NCBI GenBank assembly: GCA_022361315.1
Contig: JAKSBB010001284.1
Location: 1 to 7,585 of the forward strand
Reading direction: 5' to 3'
Origin: Desulfobacterales bacterium
GTDB lineage: Bacteria > Desulfobacterota > Desulfobacteria > Desulfobacterales > Desulfobacteraceae
Length of the DNA: 7,585 nucleotides
A program made the translations under genes and the position numbers. Under the pieces are notes generated by a model, which made no database searches, was not told where the DNA came from, and saw only the letters and a list, made by a program, of their open reading frames with translations. Positions within the stretch are counted from its first letter, which is position 1, and every line of letters begins with the position of its first letter. Positions 1-5,124 of this stretch are shown here, one piece after another.

Positions 1-599
1 CCGGCCTTGGCAAAGGCAAAGGTTGCCGTGGCATCCGCCTCGATTGCCACACCGCAGACCCTTCCCGTATCCGAATTAATACCGGAAGGGATATCCACGC
101 TGAAGACCGGCAGGTCCGAGAGGTTGACAGCCATGATGACATCCCTGAAAAACCCCCTGACATCGGAGTTCAGGCCGGTGCCGAATATGGCATCCACAAA
201 GAGATCATGGTCCATGATCCGGTCCCGGTATCCGTCAAAAGCGTCTGCGTCCGGCACCTCCAGGAATTCCGATTCCGGATGTTCGGGCAACAGCGTTTCC
301 ACAAGTTCCATGTTAATCCGGGCATCCCCGGCCACACGGCCCCTTTCGGACAGGAGGATGAAGCTGACGCTCACCCCCATCTCCATGAGGTAGCGGCCGA
401 TCACAAAGCCGTCTCCCCCGTTGTTTCCCCGGCCGGCGAGTATTCCCACCCGGTATTCTTCAATGGGGTCGAAATGGTCCACCAGCATCTCCAGGGCGCC
501 CCGGCCGGCATTTTCCATCAGCACCAGGCCGGGGATACCGAATTCGTTTATGGTCTTTCCATCCATGGCCTGCATCTGTGCGGCGGTGACAAGGATCAT
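1..599 (-). CDS. nnr: NAD(P)HX epimerase (YjeF N-terminal domain), probably of bifunctional Nnr; C-terminal part cut by the window edge
   Basis: Translating the minus strand from the ATG at 599 gives 199 residues with no stop before the edge. They match the YjeF_N fold: LMENAGRGA (27-35), the phosphate-binding loop GRGNNGGDGFVIGR (56-69), DAIFGTGL (136-143) and SVDIPSGINSDTG (167-179). This domain epimerises R- and S-NAD(P)HX, the hydrated, damaged form of NAD(P)H, in the cytoplasm. In most bacteria it is fused to an ADP- or ATP-dependent dehydratase domain that restores NAD(P)H. That half would lie beyond base 1, so bifunctionality is inferred. The start is supported by the purine-rich GAAGGAAAG about 6 bases upstream and by the family's usual N-terminus (a short lead-in to AAQMQAMD). 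It follows the DUF2804 gene by 58 bases on the same strand and is probably the last known member of the tag operon. Confidence 0.95.
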   Translation of the reverse strand, partial: MILVTAAQMQAMDGKTINEFGIPGLVLMENAGRGALEMLVDHFDPIEEYRVGILAGRGNNGGDGFVIGRYLMEMGVSVSFILLSERGRVAGDARINMELVETLLPEHPESEFLEVPDADAFDGYRDRIMDHDLFVDAIFGTGLNSDVRGFFRDVIMAVNLSDLPVFSVDIPSGINSDTGRVCGVAIEADATATFAFAKA

Positions 600-657
600 G
601 GCTATCTTTCCTTCTTTTGTTATTTTATACCGGATATCGGGGGCGTTAGGCCCGCGG

Positions 658-1665
658 CTACCATTTGGCAAAATGTTCTTCCACCACCCCGGCGGTATCC
701 GTCAGGGTGAAACGTTGGCCGGCATCGGTTTTTATTTCTCCTTCAAACCGGCCGCAGGGCTGGATAAAGCGGCTTGCCACCAGTCCAAAATTATCGGTGG
801 CACCCCGTTTGCCTTCCGGAAAGAATCGAAGATTGATTTTTTGATCCCGAGAGGTGATTGTCCAGGAGTTGAGCGGCTGTGCCGTGTCATAGTCGTAATC
901 AACATCGGCCACCGGTTCCGGCTGTCCGTCTATCCACAGGGTGTTTTCAAGGGTGCCGTTTTCGTAGACACCCCGGGACAGGTTGAACCCCACCCTTGTT
1001 TCCGGGCCTGCCGGCGTGGCTTCCCGGGCAAATCCGGCGCCGCAGGCCCAGTTCCAGAAGGTTTGCCTGTGGTAGGCACCGTGGGTCCAGTCGTAAAGGG
1101 CAAAGGTGTTTTTCGGATCAAGGATGAATTTTTTGTCCCCAGCCCGGATATTCCCCCGGGCGGGAATCCCGGCCGCCTTGGTGGTGAATGCGGTTTTTCC
1201 CTCGCCCATATCCATGGGGAAGTGCATGGGGGAAAAACTGCCTGTGGTTTCTGCAAGGCGAATATCCGCAAACAGGTCGTCAGCGCTCAGATGGGTTCTT
1301 ACCTGTCTGCCCCCGGTTTCAAGGTCGCCGGAAAATTCAATCCGCCGTTTTCCCTCCCTGAACCGGCAGATACCGGTGGCCGGGTGCCGGTCGTAGCGGA
1401 CACTGCCCACGGGCGGCATGACAAAACCGGCTTCTGTCATTTCTCGGTGTTCCCGGTCAAAGCAGAAGCAAAACGCACTGGAGATGTACCCCAGGTGAAT
1501 CACAGCGGCACCGAAAAAAAGTTCCGGGGATACGATCCCGATGTAGCACCACCGTTTCTCCGTGAACCAGTTTTTCAGGACGGCGGCACCGGTCAGGGGA
1601 AGGCCGGTGATCCCGGTGGTGTCGGGAAGAGCGAAAGGACCGGACCAGGGCGGCTGTAATTTCAT
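658..1665 (-). CDS. DUF2804 family protein, function unknown
   Basis: 335 residues, the usual size for DUF2804. Recognisable family marks are KRWCYIGI (37-44), a central block LDPKNTFALYDWTHGAYHRQ (182-201) leading into FWNWACGAG (203-211), GFNLSRGVYENG (226-237), LWIDGQ (243-248), QPCGRFEG (302-309) and the terminal EEHFAKW (329-335), which resembles the EDHYAKW-type ending typical of the family. There is no signal peptide or membrane helix, so it is probably cytoplasmic. The aromatic- and glycine-rich pattern suggests a beta-rich, lipocalin-like or tocopherol-cyclase-like fold, but that is inference and no activity is established that I can name. Its ATG overlaps the TGA of tag (ATGA, 1662-1665) and AGAGGTG inside the end of tag serves as ribosome binding site, so the two are very likely translationally coupled. 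The family assignment is firm; the role is unknown. Confidence 0.9.
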   Translation of the reverse strand: MKLQPPWSGPFALPDTTGITGLPLTGAAVLKNWFTEKRWCYIGIVSPELFFGAAVIHLGYISSAFCFCFDREHREMTEAGFVMPPVGSVRYDRHPATGICRFREGKRRIEFSGDLETGGRQVRTHLSADDLFADIRLAETTGSFSPMHFPMDMGEGKTAFTTKAAGIPARGNIRAGDKKFILDPKNTFALYDWTHGAYHRQTFWNWACGAGFAREATPAGPETRVGFNLSRGVYENGTLENTLWIDGQPEPVADVDYDYDTAQPLNSWTITSRDQKINLRFFPEGKRGATDNFGLVASRFIQPCGRFEGEIKTDAGQRFTLTDTAGVVEEHFAKW

Positions 1666-2228
1666 CCTTCCATCACCTCTTTATAACGGAAACAGGAGAC
1701 CAGATGGTCATTGACCATGCCGGTAGCCTGCATGTGGGCGTATATGATCGTGGAACCGGTGAATTTAAATCCCCGCTGCTTCAGATCCTTGGAAAAGGCA
1801 TCACTCTCCTTTGAGGTGGCCGGCACCTGGTCCATGGCGGTGAAGGCATTGATGATGGGAGCGCCGTCCACGAACCGCCAGGCATAGGCATCAAAGGACC
1901 CGAACTCCTCCTGAATCTCTAAAAACGCCCTGGCATTGGTCACGGTGGAGTTCACCTTAAGCTTGTTGCGGATGATCCCCGGGTCCTGGAGCAGTGCCTG
2001 AATTTTATCCGGCCCGTACCGGGCCACCTTTTCCGGATCAAAATCGGCAAAAGCCTTCCGGTAACCCTCCCGCCGTTTCAATATGGTGATCCAGGAAAGG
2101 CCTGCCTGGGCCCCTTCCAGAATCAGGAATTCAAAGATCTTCCGGTCATCGTGTACCGGTACGCCCCATTCCGTGTCATGGTAGTGGATATAATCCGGGT
2201 CTGAGGTTGACCAGTCGCATCTTTCCAT
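1662..2228 (-). CDS. tag: DNA-3-methyladenine glycosylase I
   Basis: 188 residues, matching E. coli Tag (187). The enzyme excises 3-methyladenine from alkylated DNA, starting base excision repair. All functional residues known from E. coli Tag sit at identical positions: zinc ligands Cys4, His17, His175 and Cys179; the catalytic/recognition Glu38 (in LILEGAQAG); and the base-pocket aromatics Tyr16 and Trp46. Start choice is fixed by the family N-terminus (MERCDW) and by GGAGGAA on the minus strand (plus-strand 2234-2240), 5 bases before the ATG. The ribosome site lies inside a 10-base palindrome (2236-2245). It is the first gene of a leftward operon with DUF2804 and nnr. No Ada-type alkylation operator was recognised, so expression is probably constitutive, as for Tag in E. 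coli. Confidence 0.97.
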   Translation of the reverse strand: MERCDWSTSDPDYIHYHDTEWGVPVHDDRKIFEFLILEGAQAGLSWITILKRREGYRKAFADFDPEKVARYGPDKIQALLQDPGIIRNKLKVNSTVTNARAFLEIQEEFGSFDAYAWRFVDGAPIINAFTAMDQVPATSKESDAFSKDLKQRGFKFTGSTIIYAHMQATGMVNDHLVSCFRYKEVMEG

Positions 2229-2263
2229 GGGGGTTCCTCCGGAGGTATTTACGTGTTATCGTT

Positions 2264-2300
2264 CAGGTGATCTATACAATAAATGGCAGGGGTGTGTCAT
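2264..2300 (-). promoter_or_regulatory. Candidate sigma70 promoter for tag operon
   Basis: On the minus strand, ATGACA (plus-strand 2295-2300, 5 of 6 to TTGACA) and TATAGA (2271-2276, 4 of 6 to TATAAT) are separated by 18 bases. Transcription would start near 2264, leaving a leader of about 35 bases before tag. Position is sensible; the match alone is modest. Confidence 0.35.
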
Positions 2301-2379
2301 CAGAAAACCCTGTGTTAAACGCAAAGATGAGGGATAACTGCACTCTGATTATTTACGGATCCGCCGCATTTATTTGGAG

Positions 2380-2405
2380 TTGACTATTCTGTGAATATTT
2401 ATAGT
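2380..2405 (+). promoter_or_regulatory. Weak promoter candidate for the YbaN-family gene
   Basis: TTGACT (2380-2385) and TATAGT (2400-2405) are both 5 of 6 to consensus but only 14 bases apart, shorter than the usual 16-18. The predicted transcript start would fall about at the ATG (2414), implying an almost leaderless message, which agrees with the absence of a clear Shine-Dalgarno sequence. Either element may be fortuitous. Confidence 0.25.
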
Positions 2406-2413
2406 TTATTGAT

Positions 2414-2773
2414 ATGAAACGTATTGCGGCATTGGTTCTGGCTTATTTTTTTCTTGCGCTATCAATTATTGGTATCTTTCTTCCCGGTCTACCGACAGTG
2501 CCCTTTCTTTTGTTGGCCGCATGGTTTGCAGCAAGGGGATCTGAGAGGCTGCATAAGTGGTTGTATTCCCATCCGCGCTTTGGGGCGCTTCTAAGCGACT
2601 GGCAGGAACAGAAGGCCATTTCACGCAGGAGTAAAATTGCTGCTGTGTCAATGTTATTAACCAGCTGGGTGATCATCTACACCCTTTCAGAGAATATCCT
2701 GGTTATAGCAGGGTTGGCGTCTCTATTTATTGCTGTTGGTTTCTATATACTTAGCCGGCAGGAGCCAAATTGA
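2414..2773 (+). CDS. YbaN/DUF454 family inner membrane protein
   Basis: 119 residues, close to E. coli YbaN (about 125). The family signature runs from IGIFLPGLPTVPFLLLAAW (19-37), followed by FAARGSERLHKWLYSHPRFG (38-57). Hydrophobic segments are at about 4-24, 28-41, 75-91 and 94-113, so the protein is an inner-membrane protein with three or four helices and a cytoplasmic basic stretch (RRSK, 71-74). The biochemical function of the family is not known to me. The N-terminus MKRI... directly before the first helix matches the family, so the ATG at 2414 is the likely start even though no good ribosome binding site precedes it. The gene is visibly poorer in GC (about 46% by rough count of four lines) than tag. 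It is divergent from tag and stands alone. Confidence 0.9.
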   Translation: MKRIAALVLAYFFLALSIIGIFLPGLPTVPFLLLAAWFAARGSERLHKWLYSHPRFGALLSDWQEQKAISRRSKIAAVSMLLTSWVIIYTLSENILVIAGLASLFIAVGFYILSRQEPN

Positions 2774-2823
2774 TTTCTCCGGCTCAGTGCATTGGATAAC
2801 CTATCAATAACTTCATTGGATCA

Positions 2824-2843
2824 GACGGGCGAGTCTTCCCGTC
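2824..2843 (+). terminator. Hairpin after the YbaN-family gene, possible weak terminator
   Basis: GACGGG (2824-2829) and CCCGTC (2838-2843) form a perfect 6-base-pair stem with an 8-base loop, 50 bases past the stop codon. The following sequence has only a short CTTTT run a few bases later (about 2850-2855), so it is not a canonical intrinsic terminator. It could also be a simple RNA-stabilising hairpin. Confidence 0.3.
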
Positions 2844-2886
2844 ATACGTCCTTTTGTGTGTCCAGAAATACGGGGAATAAGGGCAG

Positions 2887-2913
2887 TTGACTTGTTCCCT
2901 CACATTGTATAGA
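2887..2913 (+). promoter_or_regulatory. Candidate promoter for the potassium-channel gene
   Basis: TTGACT (2887-2892) and TATAGA (2908-2913) are separated by 15 bases, slightly short. Transcription would begin near 2920, giving a leader of about 38 bases before the ATG at 2958. Similar elements recur in front of other genes in the window. Confidence 0.4.
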
Positions 2914-2957
2914 GGTTTAGTAATTCAGCGTTAACCCCAATACAGGTCAAAGACCCC

Positions 2958-3623
2958 ATGATAAAAATCCTTTTCCGGGAAAAGTACACCATACTCCTGG
3001 CCGCCCTGCTCGTTCATGTGATTATTTCTCCCTTCATGGCAGGTGCCATAAGCATCGGTCTGTTTCTGGATCTGACCTTTTCCCTGGTGATGTTTTCAGC
3101 GGTTTTTTCCATTTCACGGGGGAGCCGGTTGCCGATGGCTGCCTCGGTCCTGCTGATGCTGCCCTGCCTGTTTATTGTATGGTGGATATATGCTTCCGAG
3201 GCCGGTGATGAGATCCGCCTTATATCTTTCATACTTCAGGCTGTATTTGTTCTGTACATTACCGTGTTGATGGGGGTTTCCATCCTGAAGGCGCCCAAAA
3301 TAACAAGGGATGTGATTTCGGCCGCCATCGTGGTCTATCTGTTTGTGGCCCTGTTTTTTGCCAACCTATATCTGATTCTGGAGTTTACATATCCCGGTTC
3401 ATTCACCCTGTCCCATGAGGCCATTCTTGAGCACCCCGAGGTCATGCGCTATTTTTCCATGGTCACCCTGTCCACCCTGGGATACGGGGATATATCCCCG
3501 GTGTCTCCCCAGGCCCAGACCATGGCCAGTGTCCAGGCTATCTTCGGACAGTTTTACCTGGCGGTACTGATCGCCCGGTTGGTGAGTATGCATGGGACCA
3601 GGCCATCCCAAAATACCGAATAA
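2958..3623 (+). CDS. Potassium-channel-like membrane protein (Ion_trans_2 pore, six helices)
   Basis: 221 residues. The pore signature is unmistakable: SMVTLSTLGYGDISP (167-181) contains the potassium selectivity filter TLGYGD (173-178). It is preceded by a membrane helix (about 117-141) and followed by the inner pore helix (about 186-209), which is the two-helix ion channel unit. Four more hydrophobic segments (about 11-28, 32-52, 61-79, 86-108) precede it, so the topology resembles six-helix channels. The fourth segment lacks the regular arginines of a voltage sensor, and there is no RCK or cyclic-nucleotide domain: only about 12 residues follow the last helix. It is probably a tetrameric inner-membrane potassium channel without a recognisable gating domain; selectivity is inferred from the filter. 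The ribosome binding site is weak (CAGGTC about 10 bases upstream). It is followed 102 bases later by ispF, which has its own promoter. Confidence 0.9.
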   Translation: MIKILFREKYTILLAALLVHVIISPFMAGAISIGLFLDLTFSLVMFSAVFSISRGSRLPMAASVLLMLPCLFIVWWIYASEAGDEIRLISFILQAVFVLYITVLMGVSILKAPKITRDVISAAIVVYLFVALFFANLYLILEFTYPGSFTLSHEAILEHPEVMRYFSMVTLSTLGYGDISPVSPQAQTMASVQAIFGQFYLAVLIARLVSMHGTRPSQNTE

Positions 3624-3631
3624 AGGGCATT

Positions 3632-3660
3632 TTGACTTTTAAGGGCAAGGCACCTATAGT
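3632..3660 (+). promoter_or_regulatory. Strong sigma70-type promoter for ispF
   Basis: TTGACT (3632-3637) and TATAGT (3655-3660), each 5 of 6 to consensus, are separated by exactly 17 bases. Transcription would start near 3667, leaving about 59 bases of leader before ispF. It lies immediately after the stop of the channel gene, so ispF and the following lipoprotein gene need not depend on the upstream gene. Confidence 0.75.
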
Positions 3661-3703
3661 ATCGGGCACTCAAAAATCAATGGCAGGCGTTTTGGCGCCG
3701 ACT

Positions 3704-3729
3704 GAGAGGAGATGCAACAGCGCATATGA
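3704..3729 (+). promoter_or_regulatory. Unusual ribosome binding region of ispF with overlapping five-codon frame
   Basis: GAGAGGAG (3704-3711) is a good Shine-Dalgarno sequence but lies 14 bases from the ispF ATG, longer than optimal, and abuts another ATG at 3712. That ATG opens MQQRI followed by TGA at 3727-3729, which overlaps the ispF ATG (3726-3728) as ATGA. Either the ribosome uses the long spacing or re-initiation after the mini-frame contributes. The mini-frame's own spacing is zero, so it may not be translated. Confidence 0.35.
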
Positions 3730-4211
3730 AAGATTTAGGATTAAGAATCGGTACGGGAACCGATGTCCATGAACTGGTGGAAGGCCGGGATCTCATCATC
3801 GGCGGGGTAAAGATAGATCACCCAAAGGGATTGAAAGGGCATTCCGACGCGGATGTCCTGTTGCATGCCGTCTGTGATGCGTTGCTTGGGGCTGCGGGCC
3901 TGGGGGATATCGGGGAACATTTTCCGGATACGGACCCGGCCTACAAGGGCATCGCCAGCATTCGCCTGCTGGGGGAATGCCTTGGGAAGATCCGGGGCAG
4001 GGGGTTTGGCATTGCCAATCTGGATTGCACCATCTTTGCCCAGGCCCCGAAGATGTCTCCCCATAAAGATGAGATGATGGATAACATTGCCGCTGCCCTC
4101 GGGGTGGACCGGGACCGGGTGAACGTGAAGGCCACCACCACGGAAACTTTGGGCTTTGTGGGAAGAAAAGAAGGCATCGCTGCCCAGGCAACGGTTTTAC
4201 TATATCGATAA
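3726..4211 (+). CDS. ispF: 2-C-methyl-D-erythritol 2,4-cyclodiphosphate synthase
   Basis: 161 residues, the standard length. The enzyme converts CDP-methylerythritol 2-phosphate to methylerythritol cyclodiphosphate plus CMP in the non-mevalonate isoprenoid pathway; it is a cytoplasmic trimer. Zinc ligands are in place: Asp13 and His15 in IGTGTDVH (8-15), and His47 in [10 protein letters not shown] (39-48). Other family marks are [11 protein letters not shown] (61-71), AQAPKM (105-110), [12 protein letters not shown] (133-144) and GRKEGIAA (146-153). The usual GHGFDVH or GxGYDVH reads GTGTDVH here; the metal-binding Asp and His are unaffected. IspD, often fused or adjacent, is not present. No in-frame start exists just upstream of 3726, and the nearest Shine-Dalgarno (GAGAGGAG, 3704-3711) is 14 bases away. 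A five-codon frame (3712-3729) lies between and overlaps the start. Confidence 0.97.
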   Translation: MKDLGLRIGTGTDVHELVEGRDLIIGGVKIDHPKGLKGHSDADVLLHAVCDALLGAAGLGDIGEHFPDTDPAYKGIASIRLLGECLGKIRGRGFGIANLDCTIFAQAPKMSPHKDEMMDNIAAALGVDRDRVNVKATTTETLGFVGRKEGIAAQATVLLYR

Positions 4212-4279
4212 AGCGTTTAAGCGTGTGGGGAAAATGCAGTGAGTACGCCCGGTTCACGTGTTGAATAGGAGAATGTATC

Positions 4280-4726
4280 ATGAAGTTGATCAACTGTATT
4301 CTGATGGGCATCGCAGGAATATGCCTAATATCGGGCTGCTCGGGAAAGCCCGCCATAGGTCTTGGAAAAAACGGGCTGTTGCCTTGCCCGGATAAACCCA
4401 ACTGCGTGAGCAGCCTGGCAACGGATGAGTCCCACAGCATTGTATCCCTGTCATACGTCGGCCCGCGTGAGGCTGCGTTTAAACGGCTTCGGGCCATCGT
4501 ATTGTCTGCGGGAGATGTCGAAATAATATCAGAGACGTCGGACTACATGCATGCCACATTCAAGAGCAAGGTGTTCCGATTTGTGGATGATGTTGAATTC
4601 TGGTTTCCGGAAAACGGCGGAATTATCCATGTCCGCTCGGCATCCCGTTTGGGATACTCGGACCTCGGGGTGAACCGCAAGCGCGTGGAGGCGCTTCGAC
4701 AGGTGTTTGAAGGTCAAAATAAGTAA
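4280..4726 (+). CDS. DUF1499 family lipoprotein
   Basis: 148 residues. An N-terminal hydrophobic stretch (4-18) ends in ISGC, a lipobox with Cys20 as the lipidated residue, so the mature protein is probably anchored in a membrane facing the periplasm. The rest is a DUF1499 domain: LPCPDKPNCVSS (34-45), FRFVDDVEFWF (99-109), VRSASRLGYSDLG (118-130) and NRKRVEALR (132-140). The family is widespread, usually in gene neighbourhoods without clear theme, and I know of no established function. The start has AGGAG (4267-4271) 8 bases before the ATG. It begins 68 bases after ispF on the same strand with no terminator or evident promoter between, so co-transcription with ispF is likely but says little about its job. 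It converges on the small membrane protein gene, with 23 bases between stop codons. Confidence 0.92.
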   Translation: MKLINCILMGIAGICLISGCSGKPAIGLGKNGLLPCPDKPNCVSSLATDESHSIVSLSYVGPREAAFKRLRAIVLSAGDVEIISETSDYMHATFKSKVFRFVDDVEFWFPENGGIIHVRSASRLGYSDLGVNRKRVEALRQVFEGQNK

Positions 4727-4749
4727 AGCGCGTTTAAAAGATACCCGGA

Positions 4750-4950
4750 TCACCCTCTTTTTATCTTGCCGAACACCAGAAGGCCGCCGTAAAAGAGCAG
4801 GACGGTACTAATGGGTGAAAATGTGCACAGCGCCCGGTATCCAAGGATGGACGGCTCTGATGCCGGCGGAAAGGGCAAGAGGGTTGCGGCCCCCGCGATA
4901 ACTGCCATAAAAAGAAGGGTGTATTGTCCGGATGTCGGTTTGTTGCCCAT
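4750..4950 (-). CDS. Small two-helix membrane protein, unknown function
   Basis: 66 residues, not recognised as a named family. Two hydrophobic segments are visible: LLFMAVIAGAATLLPF (12-27) and ISTVLLFYGGLLVFG (47-61), joined by a short loop with Pro-rich PFPPASEPS (26-34) and LGYRALCTFSP (36-46). The C-terminus is basic (KIKRG), suggesting both termini in the cytoplasm. A perfect AAGGAGG (minus strand; plus-strand 4958-4964) sits 7 bases before the ATG, which is the strongest translation signal in the window and the main reason to accept this gene. Another minus-strand frame over the same bases (4761-4991) has no such site and a less sensible composition. It lies behind the glnS terminator with its own promoter candidate, so it is probably an independent unit. 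Confidence 0.7.
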   Translation of the reverse strand: MGNKPTSGQYTLLFMAVIAGAATLLPFPPASEPSILGYRALCTFSPISTVLLFYGGLLVFGKIKRG

Positions 4951-4990
4951 GGATCTGCCTCCTTCGGATTAAGCGTCTTCACCTGAAACA

Positions 4991-5017
4991 ACTATAATAT
5001 ACACACCGGTTTGTAAA
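4991..5017 (-). promoter_or_regulatory. Candidate promoter for the small membrane protein gene
   Basis: On the minus strand TTTACA (plus-strand 5012-5017, 4 of 6 to TTGACA) precedes TATAGT (4991-4996, 5 of 6) with a 15-base spacer. It lies between the glnS terminator and the gene, giving a leader of about 35 bases. The surrounding stretch is AT-rich, so chance matches are possible. Confidence 0.4.
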
Positions 5018-5057
5018 GAAAGTGTGACGGAGAATGAAAAAATCGGCAAGCGGCGGC

Positions 5058-5098
5058 AAAAAAAACGGCCGGCAGTCCTTTGAACGGAGCGCCGGCCG
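5058..5098 (-). terminator. Intrinsic terminator of glnS
   Basis: On the minus strand CGGCCGGC (plus-strand 5091-5098) and GCCGGCCG (5066-5073) form a perfect 8-base-pair, all-GC stem with a 17-base loop, in which TCC/GGA may add three further pairs. Eight T residues follow directly (plus-strand A run 5058-5065). This begins 27 bases past the glnS stop codon and is a textbook rho-independent terminator. Confidence 0.92.
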
Positions 5099-5124
5099 AT
5101 TGATAATAATATTCCTCTAATTGT

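Noticed and set aside
600..657. Possible internal promoter (TATAAA) or hairpin (GGGC/GCCC) between DUF2804 and nnr
   Set aside because: No acceptable -35 element at suitable distance and only a 4-base-pair stem without a T run.
421..1659. Long plus-strand open frame (412 codons) across the nnr/DUF2804 region
   Set aside because: It lies opposite two minus-strand genes with clear family motifs, its product matches no family I recognise, and GC-rich codon bias produces such antisense frames.
2236..2245. Perfect palindrome CCTCCGGAGG containing the tag ribosome binding site
   Set aside because: With no loop it cannot form a stable hairpin, and a palindrome arises easily from GGAGG next to its complement; no sign of a regulator site beyond it.
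3796..4497. Minus-strand open frame (233 codons) spanning ispF and the DUF1499 start
   Set aside because: Crosses two well-supported plus-strand genes; the translation is proline- and arginine-rich low-complexity sequence typical of a shadow frame.
4761..4991. Alternative minus-strand frame over the small membrane protein gene
   Set aside because: Lacks a Shine-Dalgarno sequence, would start over the -10 element proposed for the other frame, and lacks the coherent helices of the 4750-4950 frame.
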